A stretch of DNA of 64,000 bases from Spinacia oleracea (Eukaryota; Streptophyta; Magnoliopsida; Caryophyllales; Amaranthaceae): the NCBI RefSeq assembly GCF_020520425.1, contig NC_079489.1, forward strand, positions 98,250,810 to 98,314,809. The letters are read 5' to 3'. Under the pieces are notes generated by a model. The model saw only the letters and a program-made list of their open reading frames with translations, was not told the DNA's origin and did no database searches. Shown one piece after another: positions 59,535-64,000 of this stretch. How positions within the stretch are numbered: position 1 is the first letter of the stretch; the number at the start of each line of letters is the position of its first letter. The position numbers and the translations under genes were made by a program.

Positions 59535-60782
59535 ATAAATCGATTTTCATGAATATTATCAATGAAAATATGTATATATTTCGATTGAAGTTTCGATTTA
59601 TAATATTTTCATTAAATTATGAAAACTATATTTTTATTTAAATTCGTTATTTATAAAATTCGTTACTTATAAAATATTAATTTTAAATTATTTATTGTTT
59701 AGATACTAATTCACTGATATAATATTTTGAAAGAAATTGGACTCGGAGCTCAGGACGAACGAACCAAGGAAAATCCCTAGAAAATCGCGGAGTTAGGTAA
59801 CGACTATTGCTAGTACCCGCAATCCCCTTATAAATATGATTTATGAAAATATGACGTTATGATTGAATTTAGGAATTAAATGTTTTGACATGTTTTATGG
59901 ATTGTGGGAATGAATTATGATTTGTTTGAATTATTCTTTATAATATGATTTGATTGAGTTTTCTCATAAAATGATGTTTATATGATGCCATGAAAGAAAT
60001 GATATTTTTATTGATCCCGGGATCTAAATGATGATTTATGCTCTAAAGTGTTATGTTATTTCAATTGAAATACAAAATCCAAGGCTTAGTAAAATTACAT
60101 AAAACATGATAAATGAAAGTGAAATACCTAGTTTGTCTGGCAGTATATAAACTACTATCTTCCTATCTATCGGTCATGCATGTACCTATGGACACCTGTC
60201 CACCCATGGATTACGAGCCCAGGCTCCCATGGTTTATGAGCCCAGGCTCGGGCCCAGACCCCATGTTACCAGTTCGATGATGAGCCTAGGCTCATATGGG
60301 CCCAGACCCTAGTGGAGAATTCCTTCACGGTTCGTACTTCCCGACAACTAGTATGTTAAATTGCAAAGTTTATGAATGAATTAAATATGATGTTTTATTA
60401 AATATTTTACCTTATTCTATTCTCTATGTGTTATTAAATAAAATGAATTAAAATGAATTTACGTTGCTAGAATAGTTCGTTACTGAGTCTTCGGCTCACC
60501 ATTTTGTTTTAGGTACTGCGGGGAACGATGGAAACGAGTAGTGGCGAGGAATTTCACTTTAATAATTCCCACCTAGTTTATATAATAGTTTAAAGACTTT
60601 TAGTAAGTTATGTAATTTTATTTTGGAAATATAAAGGATCATTATGTTAATTTAGATGATTTAATAGCTTATGTTATGATATTGCCTTGTAATTCACAGG
60701 AGGGAGTTACGGCGGTAATGTCCCGACCGAATTAGGTAAATTCCGCCGATTAATTATGTGATTTACAGATCGAGGCGTTACA
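58035..60782 (+). repeat. Element H 3' LTR
   Basis: About 2.75 kb from TGTAATACCCCG to GGCGTTACA (TGTAA/TTACA inverted ends). It includes a C/CCA-rich segment (58650-59165) whose Pro/Ser/Thr frames are artefacts, a palindrome with an (AT)n core (59419-59559), and a stretch with repeated GAGCCCAGGCTC / GGGCCCAGACCC phrases (60208-60310). The matching 5' LTR is not in the window, so a target duplication cannot be tested. Confidence 0.7.
59419..59559. repeat. Large palindrome with (AT)n core
   Basis: The left arm (from ATAATATTCATGAAAATCG) and right arm (CGATTTTCATGAATATTAT) are perfect inverse complements for about 32 bp each, flanking about 75 bp of pure AT repeat. The whole block is self-complementary and could extrude a cruciform. 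Confidence 0.88.
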
Positions 60783-60849
60783 ACGTGCGACTAAAACCAA
60801 CTTTTAACAACGTAATAATTTACAAATTCACTAAATAACCTTGGTAATA

Positions 60850-61104
60850 CTTCTTCCATTTTTTTTAATTGCACCATCTTGGTTTTATCATTATTCGCTT
60901 ATTCTTATATAGTTATTTTTTGTGATTTATATGTAAGGAACAATATACTCATGTGGAATCTTGTTAGATTCGTCTCGAAATATACTCTCAAATTATCAAA
61001 TTTTTATAATTTTTTAAAATGTATAATGAGAGATATTAGTAGTTAAAATAGTGAATTGACAAGCGTGAAATCTCAGATGGTGCAATTAAAAAAAATGGAG
61101 GAAT
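60850..61104. mobile_element. Stowaway-like MITE
   Basis: 255 bp with terminal inverted repeats: left CTTCTTCCATTTTTTTTAAT.., right ..TTAAAAAAAATGGAGGAAT, matching over about 27 bp with two or three differences, and TA on both outer sides (60848-60849, 61105-61106). TA target and CTYCYTCC ends fit the Tc1/mariner-derived Stowaway group. It ends 72 bp before the reductase ATG, so it forms most of the proximal promoter. Confidence 0.75.
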
Positions 61105-61176
61105 TAATTGACAATTTTCCATTTATCCGTACAGTGAGTGAAACATGTGGCCAACAAAGCGAGAAAAAAAGAAACG

Positions 61177-64000
61177 ATGCCAACGTACTGTGTGACCGGA
61201 GCAACTGGGTTCATAGCCGCTTATTTGGTAAAAGCTCTTCTTCACCAAGGCGACATTGTTCGTGCCACCGTCCGAGATCCTGGTATCTCTCTCTGTTTTT
61301 TCTTTCAGATAGTAATCATTTAACTTGACTGATTATAATGAAGCTGATGTAATGAATGTTCTGACCCAGATAATGAGGAAAAGGTGGGATTTCTGTGGGA
61401 ATTAGAAGGAGCGAAGGAAAGGTTAACACTATTTAAAGCTGATTTATTGATTGATGGTAGCTTTGATGATGCTATTAATGGAGTTGATGGGGTTTTTCAC
61501 ACTGCTTGCCCTGTCTTTCTTCCTCCTGATACCGATGATTTTCAGGTATAATTTAACATATCAACTCTGATTAATTGGTTGTTATTGGTTTGATTATGTG
61601 TCTTTGTTTAAGTTGAGTAATGACTGTGATTAAGTTAATTTATCAAACATTTAAAAAAACTGTACTCAAAATTGTTAATTAAGTTGAGTGATTAGTGACA
61701 GTTTGGAGTAATAATTGAAAATCTAATTGAACTGGAGGACTGCAAAGTGTAAACTTTAGTGAACACTTGAGCTCAATTTGGTCTTGTTGCTGGTGAGGAT
61801 TGCGGTAATAAGAGTACCCATAAAAAGATTAGCAGCAACAAGAATCAAAATAATGATGTAATCGACATAGAATTGTTGTTTACGAGTACTCAGATGAAAG
61901 AAAACAGGAACATTAAAAATTTGTCATACTTGGTATATGTTGTTGAAATTATAACAGAGATAAGAGAAGGGAAAGAATATGATATTTCTATTGCTTCAAT
62001 TCAATTAACAATACCACAAACATAAGCCTTATATAGGCATAAGAACAACGATAGCTAAGGAAGCATAATCAACTAACCGACTAACACATTAACATAAACT
62101 AATCACGTCCCTTAAATTAAAGGTGAAGAAACCAGCTGCGAATTCGGGCATGCTTGCATGTACCTTGTAACAAACAGCATAGCAGGCAGGTATACCCGCC
62201 CGCCGATGTAATAGACAGCTCGATATATTGGCATGAACCCCAAAACCAGTCGTTGCAGGAAGTAGGGTGTGCAACATGGAATCCATACCAAGGTTCCGGC
62301 TCCGCAATAATGTCCGGCTTCTAAGCATGATTTATCTGGTACACCAATGGCCATCATCACTACGATGGCAAGGATAAATAGGAGAAATACAACATATTTG
62401 CTTGTGTTCATCACTCATATCATGAGTTCGTTACACTTTTCTTTTGGTTTTCGATCACTTAGTTTTTTATAACCTTCAATGTCAATGCATCCATATGTAA
62501 CCCATCGTGGGCATGCCCTGGCAAACAACTAACTAACTTGTTTGAACGTACGAAGTACATAATTAATATTAAGTCAGTACTACATAATTGTTTGTTACAA
62601 ATTAGGATTTCTTTAATAAAAGGTTTTATGGTCATTTTTTATTATAACAGTGTTGGAGTCAAGCAGAGACAAGCATTACTAATTTAAAAGTTGTTTGTAT
62701 AATTGTATTGGACTTCTAGCTAGATCAACTATTGATTATGGTTCCACTGTTATTGTGAGTGTCATTTGGCTGCGAATCATTGATAATTTTTCTTCTTACT
62801 AAAACTGTAAAAGATATTTTGGCAGTCTCTGATTGCAAAATACATAAAATCTATCATCGAACTTTTGTCATGATTTGCAGGCGCTGCTAATTGATCCATG
62901 TATAAGAGGGACTTTGAATGTTCTTAATTCATGTAAGAAGGCAATTTCTGTAAAGAGGGTTGTACTCACATCATCCTGCTCTGCCATACGCTACCGAGAT
63001 GATGCATCACAAGTGTCTCCTTTAAATGAGTCACATTGGAGTGATCCTGAGTACTGCAAGCGTTACAATGTATGCTAAGCTGCTAACTATTTCGATATAT
63101 GTACTGAATTACTCCTTCAGTTATTACACTCACCTTTTCAATGTCTAATTAAAGGAATCCATAGTAAACTGTTGGTGTTTCTGGCTGCAGCTGTGGTATC
63201 CATACGCAAAGACATTAGGGGAAAAGGCAGCGTGGGAAGTAGCTAAAGAAAGTGGTCTTGATCTAGTGGCAGTAAATCCATCATTTGTGGTTGGTCCGTT
63301 GCTAACTTCTCGGCCCACAAGCACACTGGAATTCATATTATCACTTACCAAAGGTGGAATTTCTCTTTTTACTCAATATGTAAAACATATGCATACTCAA
63401 AATAAGAGGTCTTTTCTGCAACTAATCATTTTCAAGTATGTAGTCACTAGTGTGGTGATGTTGTTGGGAACTAACCTTAATTACACAACGCCAAAGAAAA
63501 ACTCTCTGGTACTGAAATCATAAGTTGCCAATAGGATCTTGTATAACAACTATGATCTCACCAGAATAACGTAACTAGACTGTAAATTTTGTGACTTTTG
63601 GAAACAGGTGCTCAAGGAGAGTATCCAAAACAGGTTATAGGATTTGTTCACATAGATGATGTAGTCGCTGCACATATTTTAGCAATGGAGGAAAGAAAAG
63701 CATCTGGAAGATTAATATGCTCAAGCTCAGTTGCTAACTGGTCAGATATTGTGAAGATGCTCAAGGATAAGTATCCTATGTATCCATTTGAAAGCAAGTA
63801 AGTCGATCTTAATGTTAAATGGAATATTGCAAAGGACCCCGAATGGTCAGAGTATATTGCACTTTAAAGATTTTCCCAAAATTTATCAGCCTTTTTATGG
63901 TAATATTAACTTATTTTGGGTATCTTAGGCAAAGCAGCAATGAAGGAAATGATTTCCCACATTCAATGGACACTAGCAAGATAATGCAGCTAGGTTTCTC
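61177..64000 (+). CDS. TKPR2: Tetraketide alpha-pyrone reductase 2-like (gene runs off window)
   Basis: NADPH-dependent reductase of the short-chain (DFR/CCR-like) family. In Arabidopsis, TKPR2 reduces tetraketide alpha-pyrones made by LAP5/LAP6 polyketide synthases in the tapetum, supplying sporopollenin monomers. Exons by GT-AG and frame: 61177-61282, 61370-61545, 62881-63069, 63191-63353, 63608-63797, 63929-beyond 64000, about 298 residues of the usual 320. Visible: [14 protein letters not shown] nucleotide-binding start, V-R-D-P, catalytic Ser in L-T-S-S-C-S, the Y-P-Y-A-K catalytic Tyr/Lys pair, [20 protein letters not shown]. The last exon has P-H-S-M-D-T-S-K-I, matching the TKPR2 C-terminal region. 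An upstream in-frame ATG (61138) would add 13 charged residues not known in the family, so 61177 is preferred. No defect is seen. The paralogous CCR-like group is the alternative. Confidence 0.87.
61546..62880 (+). other. Large intron 2 of the reductase gene
   Basis: 1335 bp, against roughly 85-255 bp for the other introns. Starts GTATAA, ends TTTGCAG. It contains an antisense knottin-like pseudogene (62112-62414) and, at about 61756-61910 on the minus strand, a short stop-ended frame with a hydrophobic segment ([11 protein letters not shown]) that was not identified. The insert looks like a piece of another locus. Confidence 0.7.
62112..62414 (-). pseudogene. Secreted cystine-knot (knottin) peptide gene, frameshifted
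   Basis: ATG at 62414 (or 62411) gives a signal-peptide-like start: a short polar N-terminus, then [10 protein letters not shown]. It is followed by a mature-like segment with C-X6-C-X9-C-C and then P-Y. This is the first four-cysteine pattern of plant knottins such as the amaranth alpha-amylase inhibitor group, which also has P-C-C-x-P-Y. The remaining two cysteines are absent in this frame but lie in another frame just after about 62252 at the expected spacing, so a one-base insertion appears to break the gene; the rest of this frame is unrelated sequence. Knottins are disulfide-rich secreted defence or inhibitor peptides. It is antisense inside a reductase intron. The family call rests on cysteine spacing only. 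Confidence 0.6.

Larger units (their letters stand above)
53270..60782 (+). mobile_element. Element H: remnant of a chromovirus-like Ty3 element
   Basis: Visible parts are a gag fragment (53273-53656), a zinc knuckle (53683-53797), a long non-coding interior with tandem repeats, a polypurine tract AAAGGGGGTAAGAG (58021-58034) and a 3' LTR (58035-60782). The sequence TTTCGAGGACGAAAC just before the tract is common at the 3' end of plant chromoviruses. Protease, RT and integrase are missing, and no 5' LTR is seen, so the element is deleted internally and at its 5' side. LINE C is inserted at 53854. The left limit is uncertain. Confidence 0.7.

Noticed and set aside
61138..61176. Upstream in-frame ATG as start of the reductase
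   Set aside because: It would add a Lys/Arg-rich extension not known in TKPR-type enzymes; the second ATG gives the usual M-P-x-Y-x-V-T-G start.
1..64000. CRISPR array, operon or prokaryotic island
   Set aside because: The short repeats present are LTR tandem arrays without regular unique spacers, and the genes have introns; nothing bacterial was seen.

Overview
This window is nuclear DNA from a dicot plant. The evidence is GT-AG introns, a GATA-type plant transcription factor, a sporopollenin-pathway reductase gene, and a heavy load of L1-type LINEs, Ty1-copia and Ty3-like LTR elements, a Helitron and a Stowaway-type MITE. No prokaryotic signals were seen. A chenopod/amaranth-type plant (Caryophyllales, for example spinach) is my guess, based on remembered resemblance of the copia LTRs and an amaranth-type knottin relic; this is inference only.

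Layout. 1-1326: unassigned low-complexity DNA. 1327-13511: an L1-type LINE (LINE A), cut in its endonuclease by an 8-kb minus-strand LTR element (element G, 1954-9935) with tRNA-Asp primer site, polypurine tract and perfect 5-bp target duplication. Element G carries only a short gag-like reading frame. 14174-19701 (minus): a GATA transcription factor with two zinc fingers separated by a tandemly repeated linker. Its predicted 3.9-kb intron holds a small Helitron and a LINE tail. 19702-22146: mostly unassigned sequence.

22142-52384 is one insertion site filled by nested elements, each boundary marked by a target-site duplication: solo LTR A contains LINE B; LINE B contains solo LTR C; C contains solo copia LTR D; D contains a 10.2-kb copia element E (minus strand) with eroded coding sequence. 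LINE B is hit again by a 9.1-kb copia element F (plus strand) whose gag-pol is still readable but carries several stops. Removing the insertions in order restores LINE B reading frames and the original 5-bp or 10-bp targets.

53270-60782: remnant of a chromovirus-like Ty3 element (H) with gag fragment, internal tandem repeats and a 2.75-kb 3' LTR, interrupted by a 5'-truncated LINE (LINE C) that is a close relative of LINE B. 60850-61104: a Stowaway-like MITE.

61177 to the window end: a six-exon (so far) gene for a tetraketide alpha-pyrone reductase 2-like enzyme of pollen-wall sporopollenin synthesis. Its large second intron contains, on the opposite strand, a frameshifted gene for a secreted cystine-knot (knottin) peptide.

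Only the GATA gene and the reductase gene look like functional host genes. The most unusual items are the two-finger GATA protein with its repeat linker, the antisense knottin relic in the reductase intron, and the five-deep nest with intact target duplications.
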